A program made the position numbers and the translations under genes. Below the pieces are notes generated by a model. That model was not told the DNA's origin, did no database searches, and saw only the letters and a program-made list of their open reading frames with translations. From the NCBI GenBank assembly GCA_958496175.1, contig OY292278.1, forward strand, positions 9,362,001-9,426,000: a stretch of 64,000 bases of DNA. Direction: 5' to 3'. The stretch comes from Sisyra terminalis (taxonomy: Eukaryota; Arthropoda; Insecta; Neuroptera; Sisyridae). This document shows positions 1-10,482 of the stretch, one piece after another. Each line of letters begins with the position of its first letter. The stretch's first letter is position 1.

Positions 1-885
1 TCGATTATGAGCTACTTAGAGGATTTTGTATTTATTTTGTATCTTTCAATACATGTCTTATGTACGATATCCTCCTTGATTTCATAAATGTTAATAATTC
101 CCAAACAGTATTTAGACTCCATAAGACTGCTGTTGGTTTCAGGGTATTTGAAGCATTTTTCCTTGCATCCACGTCTCGAACGTTTCCAGGCGATTGATCA
201 TATCAGCTTTTGGAGTCCAGGTCTTGTTCCATATAATATTATAAAGCAAATTGAAATTGGGTCCTTTTTTGATGAAGTTTTAGGTTTCAACTTTACAGTA
301 TTTGCACTTCATAAGACTGTTGTTGATATCAGAGATTTTAAAGTATTCTTCCTTGCATCCACGTTTCAAACGTTTCCAGGCGATTGATTGTATCAGCTCT
401 TAGAGTCCAGGTCTTAGTTCTATATAACATTACTATGCTAATTAAAATTTGATCATTTTTAGGTAAAGTTTTAGGTTTAAACTTTACAGTATTTGCATTC
501 CATAAGACTGTTGTTGGTTTCAGGGTTTTTGAAACATTTTTCCATGCACCCACGTCTCGAACGATTCCAGACGATTGATCGTTACAGCTTTTAGAGGCCA
601 GGTCTTAGTTCCATATAATACTATTAAGCAAATTTAAATTTGATCATTTTAAGGTAAAGTTTTAGGTTTAAACTTTACAGTATTTGTACTCCATAAGACT
701 GTTGTTAGTCTAAGGGTATTTGAAGTACTTTTCCCTGCATCCAAATCTCGAACGTTTCCAGATGATTGATCATACCAGCTTTTGGCGTCCTGGTCTTAGT
801 TCCATATAACATTATTAAACAAATTAAAATTTGTTCCTTTATAGGTGAAGTTTTAGGTTTAAACTTTAAAGCAATATCATTAGTA
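1..885. repeat. Tandem array of ~190-bp units, about 4.5 copies
   Basis: The block 'ataagactg' recurs near 121, 311, 502 and 693, giving a period of 190-191 bp. The flanking blocks (gtttaaactttacagtattt; cgtttccag; gtccaggtctta) recur at the same spacing. The first unit is the most diverged and the last is cut short near 880. Read on the minus strand, each unit contains the same scrap of a non-LTR reverse transcriptase C-terminal region (see the overlapping pseudogene entry). The array therefore looks like a retrotransposon fragment that was later amplified in tandem. Confidence 0.85.
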
Positions 886-893
886 AGTACCAA
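338..893 (-). pseudogene. Non-LTR retrotransposon RT C-terminal fragments, repeated
   Basis: Minus-strand frames encode a recurring stretch of the form LYxTKTxTxxAxxINxLETFExWMQGxxL. One copy lies in 338-553 and another in 705-893. This resembles the segment just after the RT core of many insect non-LTR elements, where a Tyr-Gly-x-(E/K)-(S/T)-Trp-Thr-Leu block is followed by a 'leucine-glutamate-alanine-phenylalanine-glutamate-methionine-tryptophan' block. No start, catalytic YADD block or endonuclease is present, and stops interrupt the frame between units. It is a fossil coding sequence carried passively in the tandem array. The clade (RTE-like or another) cannot be settled from so short a piece. 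Confidence 0.6.
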
Positions 894-1771
894 AAAAAAA
901 ATCTATTTTTTTCAATGAAATTTGTTTGTTAGACTTATAAAATTATATGAATTCATACTAGTTTGATTTTAGGTAAGTGAAAATGTTTTAAAGCCGATAT
1001 TTTAAAAGTAAGTATTTGAGAAATCAAATTTCAATTCCTTATTTCTTTCCCAACGCATTGAAAGTCTGATAAAAACTAAGATCTTCCTATATCTTCGGGA
1101 AAACTTGGATTTCCTAAGACATTACTTATTGAATCTAAGCCCATAAATATTTTTTTTACATACAAATAAGCCGCAACACAAAACCGTTATAAAAAATAAA
1201 AATTACGATGCCAACGATTCTTTAATTAAAATATTTAATCCCCAATGCAAATTAATTCCAATTCGTTGACACAAATCAAATACGTTGAAAATCCGTTTTT
1301 TTCATTTCTCTTGTAAATAATTTTTTTTCTTGAATAAGTAATCAAAATATCATATATTAAGTCAAGTAATCAAATTTATTATAAAAACAGGAAATCGTTT
1401 ATCATATTATAATAAACTAAGAAAATTATGACTTTGATTACGATTATAATCGTTTTTTTTTTCCTTCTATTTAGCCGCTTGATCATTCCAATTCGAGAGC
1501 ATCCCACATGTGCTTGTTTCACTCTGCCACTTTGTCATCATTTGTGCCTATTATTTACCCTCTTTATTTTGAGAATTATTTAAATAATAATAACACCTTC
1601 ACTAATTTGAGTGTTGCTTTTTTCAATGAAGCAAAGAATTATGGAGATGGTCGTTAGGGTTTGACTCTCAAGTTACACACAGTGGCGTCATTAAGAAATT
1701 ATAATACAATTGAAATGATGAAGAGTCGAAATCTGTGGAAAAGAATCAGAAGATGAATGGAAATGAGTGTC
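886..1771. other. AT-rich intergenic DNA, no gene seen
   Basis: No convincing coding frame, RNA gene or repeat is visible. The part from about 1480 to 1770 is less AT-biased and looks like single-copy sequence. Confidence 0.5.
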
Positions 1772-4177
1772 ATATGGGGCATTTCACGTGAAGCGGACAA
1801 CGAAAAAAAAGTGATGTTCTGAAATTTGTTCATAATTGGCATAATTGTACTTCTAGTAAGTATGAATGTGGATACAAAATATTTTTTTCGAATGATAATT
1901 ATTTGCCAAGTTATACGCTTCTAAAGAATTGTCGTTTTTCAAATTCGTATTTTTTGAAAAAAAAATTTCGCCTTAAAAATTTGTTTTTTAAAAATATTAA
2001 ATATGGCGGTTTAAATAGAAAATTAACTGTTCTTTCTAAATAAAAAATAAAACTGGACATTTTTATTTTTTTAAATGTACAAAACCGGAAGTAAACTATT
2101 CAAATCAGAATTTTAGTAACTTCAACCATTTTGATTTTTGATTTTTTAATTTCAAAATATAGCCTAAAGTACACTTATGGTACGCCAGAAGTTTCATAAT
2201 GGGATCTGCAATACTTTAGGAGATACAGGAATTAAAGTACACACGTGTCGTACTGAGGGTCAACTGGTTTAGGCGATATAACACTAAAATGCTGCAATAA
2301 TTATATATACTATCCTACTTAAGTGTATTTAATGCTCTAACAATGTTGTTGGGTAATTATTATTCAAATTAAAATAGTACTCATTGAAAAAAATTTTAGT
2401 AGGAAACAGTAGTTTAAAATAAATTTCGTGATAAGTAATAAAATCGTCTGATAGCCAAAGAGGTTAAATGACTAGAGTGAACGTGGTCCATAAGCCCCAT
2501 GTTATACTTAAACTTTCATTTCCCTTCAATTTTCCAAGTGATCGTACCCCTTCCACAGCATATTTGTACAAAATTGTTCTAATTGTTTTAACGAAGATAG
2601 GAGAGAAAATATTTTGTATAAATTTGCTGTGGAAGGGGTACGATCACTTGGAAAATTGAGGGGAAATCAAAAACTTAAGTTTAACATGGGGTTTATGGAG
2701 CACGTTCACTCTAGTCATTTAACCTCTTTGGCTAGCAGACGATTTTATTACTTATCACGAAATTTATTTTAACCATCTGTTTCCTACTAAAAGTTTTTTT
2801 AATAAGTATTATTTTAATTTGAATAATTATTACCCAACAACATTGTTAGAGCATTAAATACACTTAAGTAGGATAGTATATATAATTATTGCAGCGGTTT
2901 AGTATTATATCGCGTAAACCAGTTAAGGGTGGATCACCGTCAGAACGTAAAAAAAAATGACTTTTTTAAAACTGCTGCCATTTTTTTTAGAGATATAAAA
3001 AAACGGTCTTCGGCAAGTAAAAGTTGAAGTTTTGAGCTCTCTTTTTTTATTTGTCCCGATATGTCCTCCCCCCTCTCCCTTATACAGCGCTTTGAAAAAT
3101 GGTCCACAAAAATGAGAAGGCAAACGGGAGACAACTTTTCTCGAAAACCGGAAATCGAATCTTGATTTTCCAAAGAATGTAGGTTTTGGTAATGCGTCTT
3201 CTTGGTACTGAACCACAAAAATCTGAAAAAAGTTGAAAATTCACAAAATGGCGCGACTTTGAAAAAAAAAGTTAAAAAAAACGACCTTTTTTTGGACCTT
3301 TCCCCCTCTCCCACTTTGAGGGGGGAGGTTTGGCCAATTTCAGAGGTTCAGTATCAAGAAGACGTGTTGAACTATAACACTTACCAGTTTCAAGTCAATC
3401 CGTCGGATAGTTTCTGAGAAATCTTATCTCCCAGTTTTCAAAAGTTGATTTCGAGAAAAACGCATTTAAAGTTTTTTTAAGATATTTTTTTATGTTATCA
3501 ATTTATTCAATTTTTATGTATATATGTATATATAGGTCTATAACTCGAAATATTTCGAATATCGACAAATCCTTTTAACACGTTATTCGTGAATGTTATA
3601 AGAACACATTTATGGAAGAAAAAAATCTTTTTTTTTTCTGACGGTGATCCACCCTTAACCCTCAGTACGACACGTGTGTACTTTAATTCCTGTATCTCCT
3701 AAAGTATTGCAGATCCCATTATGAAACTTCTGGCGTACCATAAGTGTACTTTAGGCTATATTTTGAAATAAAAAAATCAAAAATCAAAATGGTTGAAGTT
3801 ACTAAAATTCTGATTTGAAAAGTTTACTTCCGGTTTTGTACATTTAAAAAAATAAAAATGTCCAGTTTTATTTTTTATTTAGTAAGAACAATTAATTTTC
3901 TATTTAAGCCGCTATATTTAATTAAGAAAAAAATTAATTTTAAAAAATATTATTAATTAGAAAAATATTAATTTTAATTAGAAAAAAATTGGTCAAAAAA
4001 TACGAATTTCAAAAATGACAATTCTTTAGAAGCGATAACTTGGCAAATAATCATCATTCGAAAAAAATATTTTGTTACTACATTCAAACTTACTAGAAGT
4101 ACAATTATGCCAAATATGAACAAATTTCAGAACATCACTTTTTTTTCGTTATCCGTTTTCCGTGAAATGCCCCATAT
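1772..4177. repeat. Long palindromic (foldback) element with an insertion in its right arm
   Basis: The ends read ATATGGGGCATTTCACG at 1772 and its complement ending at 4177. The left arm (1772-about 2575) pairs with 2607-2923 plus 3655-4177. The short loop lies near 2576-2606. The arms remain easy to align by eye over some 800 bp. The extra 732 bp in the right arm (2923-3658) is a separate TTAA-flanked element. No transposase is encoded, so this is a non-autonomous foldback element. ATAT stands at both outer edges and could be target duplication or the last bases of the repeat. Confidence 0.85.
2923..3658. mobile_element. TTAA-flanked non-autonomous element (piggyBac-like MITE)
   Basis: TTAA at 2923-2926 and 3655-3658 bounds a 728-bp insert with 19-bp perfect inverted ends, GGGTGGATCACCGTCAGAA. 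The intact left arm of the surrounding palindrome carries the empty counterpart of the site (gagggTCAActgg at about 2255), so removing the insert and one TTAA restores arm pairing. A TTAA duplication is the hallmark of piggyBac-type transposition. The terminal GGG is not the usual CCC start of piggyBac, so the superfamily is an inference. Overlapping open frames on both strands (2923-3417) look like chance. Confidence 0.7.
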
Positions 4178-6330
4178 TTCTTCATAATGGTGATGATATA
4201 AAGACCGATACTTTTGTATCATATCATCTGACTTTATGGTCACTTTAATCGGGAAAAAGATATACAAAGATGTTTGTTCTTTAGGTGGTAAGACAATAAT
4301 GGTTTAGATGCAAAAAATATCGGTCTGGAATTTACCTACTCTTGAATTAAACAAAAGAATGTTTTCCCTTTACTAATAACTATAAAAATGTGTGGGAAAT
4401 TTACAAAAAAATATTTTAATTTTCACCCAAAATATACAAAAAATATGGCTTCCAATTTTCATAAATCATTTAGTTTTAAGTGCACTTAGTCTATATTATT
4501 TATTTTCAATAATTGAAACATTAATACCATCTTAATGGGCCATTATTCTGTCAATATAACAATCATTAAAATTTTATTTTTAACCAATCCAAATAAGTGC
4601 CTAAAAACCAATTCAATTGTCAATTTTTCAAGCACTTTCCTTATCATTTTCGACAAAAAATCATTTGATTTATTATCGTGAGTATGATGAAAAATTTATG
4701 ACACTCTTAAATCAACGTTTTAAACATATCGAAATTAAATTTAATTATCCAGAAAAAAATATTTAAAACGCTTTGTACCATCAATTATCGCATTGATCGA
4801 TGGACTTTCAAAAATTGGACGCCAAACAATAAGGGTTATTATTGTTAAAAAAAAATCACCCTCGAACGAAATCGATCGTGTCGATTTTCTAAATCAATGC
4901 CGTATTTGGGGTGGCTTCTACTTAATACTGGTAATTGTATCAAATATAAATAATATACGAGCGTAACATTAGGCTGATTTTGCTCGTAAAATGATTAGGG
5001 ACATTTATTGTTATGATTATTTTTCTTTTTTAGTTTGGTCCTTACAGATTTTAGGTGCCACACTTGGTCAGCCATGCATATCTCAATTTTTTCGAACCCC
5101 GGCTATTATAAATCCATTTTATTATCAGATGTTTGGATTTTGCTCGGTTGAAAACGGGATGGCAACAATGGGGAATGGATATGAGGATATTAAATGGAAA
5201 GGGATGCAAAATTATTTTTTTGTACAAAAGAACTATGAAGAGCAGTGTATGAATTGTCAATTGACTCCTTGTCGTTTTTGTTGTGTATTTATATTTATTA
5301 AATGTGTCCACCCCTTGTACGTATATGGTGTGTTGTTTGGAATTCAAAAGGACTGAAAAGGATATATGTAAGGGACGAATGTAAAGAATATACGACAGAG
5401 AATATGTCTCTGCCACCCGTCATATTGCCACCTCACCAACTCACATTATATTCCTGCATTCAAGGATAATAATAAAGTCGAAGAAGGATCATTCGTTTCA
5501 TATTAGAAGTCCTTGTATTCCATCTGAAGTGGTTTCTAAATTGCTCATTTTGGGTTGTTCGATTCGATTTTGGCCGATTTGGGGTGAAGGTAATCGGTGA
5601 GTTAAGAAAGGATCAAAAGCTTTGGATCCTTTTTACGTCATTAACTTTATTGTACATCAAATATTTTATAGTTTTAAAAACATTTTTTTTTTTTCAAATT
5701 CAATTCGTTCAATCTCCAAACTCTTTTTACGAGTGTTCTTCGCAACAATAGGCTTTCTCGATTGAAAATATGCAAAAAATCATTTTTTAGTGTGAGAATT
5801 TTTTTTAAGGATTGTTAAAAGTGAGATGTCACAAATGTCAGTTTCGATAAAGAATCAAAAGATGATTTTTTTGAAGAAATATTAATAGAAAGATCCACCT
5901 ACAAATATGGAGAAGAGAAATAAAATTTTAACGACTTTTTTACGATCGAAATGGAAAAAAAAATGTTTTGCTTAACTTTGAAAGGCGAATTTATGAAACA
6001 ACGTTCAACTTGATTCAATTTCAAAGCTATGATTTTTTGATTTATAGATCTTTTTAATGGACATAAAACTTTTTTTTGGTTTGCAACGTAAACTTGTAAA
6101 AAATTCACTTTTTGTTCGGAGTTTGTAATAAAAATTTCTGGATTTTATTAATAGTTAAAGCTTTTGATGGAATTCAGTCACTGAAATATCATTGGGATTT
6201 TAAACTTTTTGGTTCAATTTGTCTTTTGTTCTATGAAAGATTTATGGTAGTGATTCAGAGTTTGAGGAAAAATTTTGAAGGTTTTCTGCAAAAATTTCAT
6301 TATAGTATGAAAAATTGGACAGACTAAAGT
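4178..6330. other. Intergenic DNA with one unassigned open-frame region
   Basis: Most of this stretch is AT-rich and shows no gene. At 4991-5356 (plus) and 5051-5416 (minus) there are overlapping 121-codon open frames in a less AT-biased patch. The plus frame is rich in Cys, Phe and Tyr, with CxxCxxxPCRFCC near its end. Neither frame resembles a family I recognise. The double-sided openness suggests chance or a degraded insertion. Confidence 0.35.
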
Positions 6331-6499
6331 TTTTCCTAAGTCCCTAGCAATGAGGATATGCAAGTTTGAAGAATGGTTATCAATGGTTTAAGGATCAAAA
6401 GTGGCATTTGCCTTCAGAATGGTTTGAAACTTCAGATCTTAGATCTTCTTTATTAAACAACAAAAATTATGATAAGTATTTTATTTATTTCTGAGTCAC

Positions 6500-6918
6500 G
6501 TATTAAAAAATGAAAGAGCTTGTTTTTCTTGAAAAAAAAAAAACTTTTTTCCACCAATTTTTCTTGTTTTTCTCTGCAATTAAGCTGTAAAAACTTTCTA
6601 GGAATTAAATTTGACCAATTAGAACTTATTTTTGTTAATGGATAATAATATATATCTTATGAGACATATATAATTATATAATGGACATATATAATGGAAA
6701 AAATAATTATTACCTGATGATGACAGTCAAAAACTGTTGAAACGCTTTGAGTCTCATAAGACATATATTATTATCCATTAACAAAAATAAGTTCTAATTG
6801 GTCAAATTTAATTCCTAGAAAATTTTTACAGCTTAATCGCAGAGAAAAACAAGAAAAATTGGTGGAAAAAAATTTAATTTTTTTTCAAGAAAAACAAGCT
6901 CTTTCATTTTTTTAATAC
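6500..6918. repeat. Hairpin inside the tandem array, with hammerhead core at its centre
   Basis: Left arm 6500-6675 (tattaaaaaatgaaagagct onward) is the near complement of the right arm 6745-6918. The arms include the tandem-repeat module, so one repeat unit stands inverted against its neighbour. The unpaired centre (6676-6744) carries the CTGATGA...GAAAC motif found at the end of the Penelope-like copy at 15261-17835. The outer hairpin is therefore made of array sequence plus a Penelope-like terminal repeat. Confidence 0.75.
6710..6747 (+). ncRNA. Hammerhead ribozyme-like motif (Penelope type)
   Basis: CTGATGA at 6714-6720 is followed by stem II halves GACAG (6722-6726) and CTGTT (6734-6738) with loop TCAAAAA, then GAAAC at 6739-6743. 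These are the conserved core boxes of a hammerhead in correct order. The sequence after GAAAC (GCTTTGAGTC) does not give the usual short helix III plus a partner for the preceding ATTAC, so cleavage ability is doubtful in this copy. Confidence 0.55.
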
Positions 6919-8760
6919 ATCATTATAATTGGTGATAAATACGGATATTTAGAGAAGTTTTATAGTAGAGAAAGAAATATATATGCCGTAAGGTCTTATA
7001 GGAATGAGAAGAACAAGCTAGGCTAAATTTATTAATAAATTCCAATTATTGAGAGCTTGTAAGTATGAAGACTTATTATCAATGGCTAATGTAGCAAAAG
7101 AGGAATATTTTGCCCTGCAAATGTATTGAATATTGAAAGATTAGATCCTTTAAACTTTTTGGTTTACGTTGTCGTTTGTTCTATGTAAGTTTTATGGTAG
7201 TGAATCAAAGTTCGAGGAACATTTTCGATGGTTTTTCGAAAGTTTTTCTTCAGTCTCTAACAATGAAGATCTGCAAATTTGAAGAATGGTTGTCAATGGC
7301 TTAAGGACCAAAAAGTGGCATTTGCCTTCAGAATGGATTGAAACTTGAGATCTTAGATCGCTAATCTTTATTAAGCAAAAAAAATAAGTTCCAATTGACC
7401 AAATTTGATCTTTAGAAAGTTTTTACAATTAAATCGCAGAGAAAAACAAGAAAAATTGGAGGAAAAAGTTAGATTTTTTTTCAAGAAAAAAAAGCTTTTT
7501 CATTTTTTATGATGTTGTTATAATTGCTCATAAATATGGATATTTAGAAGAGTTTTATAGTAGAAAATCAAGTATATATACCGGAAAATTTTATTGGAAT
7601 GAGAAAAACTAGCTAGGCTAAATTTATTTATAATTCCCAGTCATTGAGAGCTTGTAAGTATGAAGATTGGTTGTCAATGGCTTTTAGAGCAACAGTTGCA
7701 TATTTTGTCCTGCAAATGTATTGATTATTGAAAGATTAGATCCACATGCCTTATGCAATGAAAAAAAAGGTCCTTTTGGCCAATTAGGTCGTTTCATTTT
7801 TTGATTCCCAGGAAGTTGTATACAATTTAATCGAAAAGAAAAATGAGAAAAATTAATAGAAATATGTTAGGTTTTTCCCTAAAAAAAGGTCTTTTCTTTA
7901 TCTATAAATTTCCGATATTGCTTAATTGCTGATAACATGAATATTTTCAGTAGTAGGTACTAGAAAAGAATGAAATATCTGGAAAGATTTTATCGAAATA
8001 TGAAAAACCGTCCTGGCTTAGTTCAGTTAAAAATACTCATTATTGAGAGCTTGCAATTTTGGAGACTGGTTATCAACCCTTAGGTATTTACTTTTCAGCA
8101 TCAAATGAAAATGAAAATCTTAGATCGATACACCTTTATCCGATGAAAGCAAGTTTCGAATGGTTAAATTTGAATTTCGAGAAGTTTTTAAATTCGATTT
8201 TTTGTCTACTGTTTGTTCTTCACTTTCTTAAGAATTATTATAATTGCAGATAATAGGTTTTACAGTTCTAGAATTGAAAGAAAAATTCAAAGAAATTTTG
8301 GGAAAAAATTTGCAAGAGTAAGAAAAATTAACTAATTTTTTTGTCATAAATCCAGAGCATTGAAAACCTACTGATTTAAGGAGTTGTCGTCAAGAGCTTT
8401 AGGACCAAAAGAGGCATTTACCTTTCATAGTGGGTCAAAAATTTATATCTTAGATCTGTAAGCCATTATGCGTTGAAAGTAATTACCAATTGGCAAAATT
8501 TGAATCTCGAAAAGGGCTTAATTTTGTTTTTCATCAAAACTGGTTTTATTTTATTAAGAAACTTTTAAGTTTGCTGATATTATGCGTGGTTTATGTTCTT
8601 CTAGCAAAGAATGAATAATTCTCAAAAAATTTCAAGGGAATTTTCCATCAAAATCCATTACTTAAGAACCTGCAAGTTTGATGAATGATTGTCTTTGGCT
8701 TAAGGACTAAAAGTGGTTCCATAGAAGACGCCTATGTACGGCAAAATTGGTTCCAATTGA

Positions 8761-8944
8761 CCACAATTGTACAATTTGTGTCAAGCGTAGTTTTACTACT
8801 TAATCCAAAAAAAAAAAATTCCCGTAAAAAATAAGTGTTTTGCAAAGAGTTTGTCCTTTCTTCTATTAAGGAATTATTTTGGGAAAACTAACTTTTTTAA
8901 AACTGTATTGAGATGGCATTTATTCGTTCTTTTAATTTCTTTTG
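8761..8944. other. AT-rich spacer
   Basis: Short stretch between the tandem array and the LTR-like block; no feature seen. Confidence 0.4.
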
Positions 8945-9349
8945 GAAATAAATAATCACTTTTACACTTAACAACCACTTTTTTTATTTCACTTGTATAC
9001 ACTTTTTATTACACAATTACACTTGTCAAACCAATCACTTAAATGACAATAATCACTTTTAATTCAAATCACACTAATAATCGCTTGGTAATCGCTTTGT
9101 TGTAATGGAAATTCACAACTGAATTTCTATACATAACTGTCCCTGGGCTTGAGCTGAGCGACTTATATACCCGCAGCCCAACATTCTAGAATGTACTCCA
9201 TTGTTCGCCAACGTTCCACCACCTACTAGATGTTTCCAGAATAATCTATATGTATATTCGCATTGGTGGGAGAGAGATAAAAGTCGCTCATCTAATCGCG
9301 TGCTGGCATGGCACAAAGAGATAGACAGACTTTGTCCCTTTCTGTTACA
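8945..9349 (-). mobile_element. Solo-LTR-like block
   Basis: Read on the minus strand, the block starts TGTAACAGAAAGG at 9349. It passes through a GC-richer promoter-like part with GGGTATATAAGTCG (about 9159-9172) and ends in an AT-rich part with AATAAA-type signals near 8945-9010. Starting with TGTAAC, with a TATA box about 180 bp in and a polyadenylation-like signal downstream, is the usual U3-R-U5 layout of an insect LTR. No gag or pol flanks it. The 3' edge and a target duplication could not be fixed, so a solo LTR is the likeliest but unproven reading. Confidence 0.5.
9159..9260 (-). promoter_or_regulatory. LTR promoter: TATA box and heat-shock-element-like repeats
   Basis: On the minus strand TATATAAG (about 9163-9170) lies just downstream of ATTCTAGAAT (about 9182-9191). 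Further upstream is a TTCCAGAA block (about 9233-9240). Both have the TTCnnGAA form bound by heat-shock factor. Regulation by heat stress is only an inference from these short motifs. Confidence 0.35.
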
Positions 9350-10169
9350 ATATTATGCAATCCTAGAAAAATAAAAGAAACATCAATACAAATGAAAAGT
9401 TTTTCTAATTTCAAACTTCATATATAAATTAGGGAAATGTTCAATTTGATTGGTATTGCATTTTAAACATTGAACCATTTAAAAATGATATACTTAGTCG
9501 ATGGAAAAAAAATTTCTTCCCAAAACCTATTTTTTAAGATTTTAGCATTCTTTAAAAAGATGCAGAACTACACAAATTTGGTAAAACTACATATTAAAGA
9601 AAAATCGAGATTCGTGGAAAATTTTAGCAAAGAAAAAAGTATTTTTTCTCCAAAAAATTCTAAACTTGCATTGCTTATATCCACCAAGTATATTAAAAAT
9701 ATAAATCAAAAACTGCACAATTTGTGCATAAATGCATAAGAAAAGAATCCTTGTTTAAGTCTGGTAACATTCTATCCGAAAAGCTTTTCATTTATATTTT
9801 TGGGTATCATTTGAACTGCAATTTTTAAAGAACTTTTATTGATTTTTTTAATAATATTCAACTTTAACAAATTTTCATCGAAATAAAATTAATCTTCACA
9901 AGTTTTGTAGAACTATATATTAAAAAAATAACGATTCACTCGAAAATTTGATCAAAAAATCTGTAAATTTGCATCGTGAATTATTGCTTTTCAAATAAGC
10001 TTTAATTTAAATTTTAAAGCAAAAGCTCCCTTGACAACCTGTAGATAATCTATATTTTGACTAAATAAAACTTTATATCATTACTATTAATAAAATTGGG
10101 TGCTACTCAAATAGTATGGTTATAACTTGATTTGTACTTTATGCTTTTATAAATCGTGGGTAATATACA
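9350..10169. other. AT-rich intergenic DNA with weak internal duplication
   Basis: Stretches near 9530-9660 and 9840-9960 (gaactacacaaatttggtaa versus gaactatatattaaaaaaat) look like diverged copies of one unit. The 89-codon open frame at 9470-9739 is Lys/Asn/Phe-rich and matches nothing I know. Confidence 0.35.
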
Positions 10170-10242
10170 TTTTTTTTAAATAAGAAGACCATTCAGGTTG
10201 TTTAAGATTGGTTTTTTTATTTAATACTTGTATTATTCAGTT

Positions 10243-10279
10243 AGTTACGTTTCGTTACATATCGTAACTTCATCAGGCT
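10243..10279 (-). ncRNA. Hammerhead ribozyme-like motif, family 2, left arm
   Basis: On the minus strand the order is CTGATGA (10276-10270), GTTAC-loop-GTAAC stem II, then GAAACGTA. The helix I partners (AAGC before, ACTA after) pair poorly here, unlike in the other arm, so this copy is probably inactive. Confidence 0.55.
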
Positions 10280-10373
10280 TCTTATTTAAAAAATAATAAA
10301 TAAATAATAAAATTTATTTATTATTTTATTTATTGAATTTTAATTGAAAATATTTTATTTTTGTGAATAAAGA

Positions 10374-10410
10374 AGCCTGATGAAGTTAAGATACGTAACG
10401 AAACGTAGCC
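10374..10410 (+). ncRNA. Hammerhead ribozyme-like motif, family 2, right arm
   Basis: AGC then CTGATGA (10377-10383), stem II GTTA...TAAC, then GAAAC at 10400-10404 followed by GTA and GCC. GC before the core can pair with GC after GTA (short helix I), and ACGT gives the minimal self-complementary helix III of Penelope-type ribozymes that act as dimers. The predicted cleavage is after the A of GTA. Inferred from motif order only. Confidence 0.65.
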
Positions 10411-10482
10411 AATTGAATAATAAAAGTATTAAATAAAAAAACCGATCTTAATCAACCTGAATTGTCTTCTTATTTAAAAAAA

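Larger units (their letters stand above)
6331..8760. repeat. Degenerate tandem repeat, about 300-390 bp period
   Basis: The phrase 'gaagaatggttgtcaatggctta...ggaccaaaa..tggcatttgcc' returns in diverged form near 6371, 7064, 7281, 7665, 8060, 8380 and 8675. Between these lies a shared module on gaccaaatttga, tttttacaattaaatcgcag and gaaaaacaagaaaaattgg. Copies differ in length and carry many substitutions, so the array is old. A hairpin element interrupts it at 6500-6918. No coding function was seen. Confidence 0.65.
10170..10482. repeat. Hammerhead-bearing hairpin, family 2, copy 1
   Basis: Arms of about 115 bp (10170-10289 and 10370-10482) face each other across an AT-rich spacer. The arms read ttaaataagaagac...ttcaggttgtttaagat and the complement. 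Each arm contains a hammerhead core, so divergent ribozymes point toward the hairpin centre. A sister copy with the same structure lies at 58710-58997, showing that the hairpin as a whole is a dispersed repeat and not a local rearrangement. Confidence 0.85.

Noticed and set aside
2923..3417. Open frames inside the TTAA-flanked element
   Set aside because: Three overlapping frames on two strands, rich in Lys and Phe from A/T runs; no transposase motif. Treated as non-coding MITE sequence.
4991..5416. Overlapping 121-codon open frames on both strands
   Set aside because: Openness on both strands, no known family, no splice or promoter support. More likely chance or a dead insertion than a gene.
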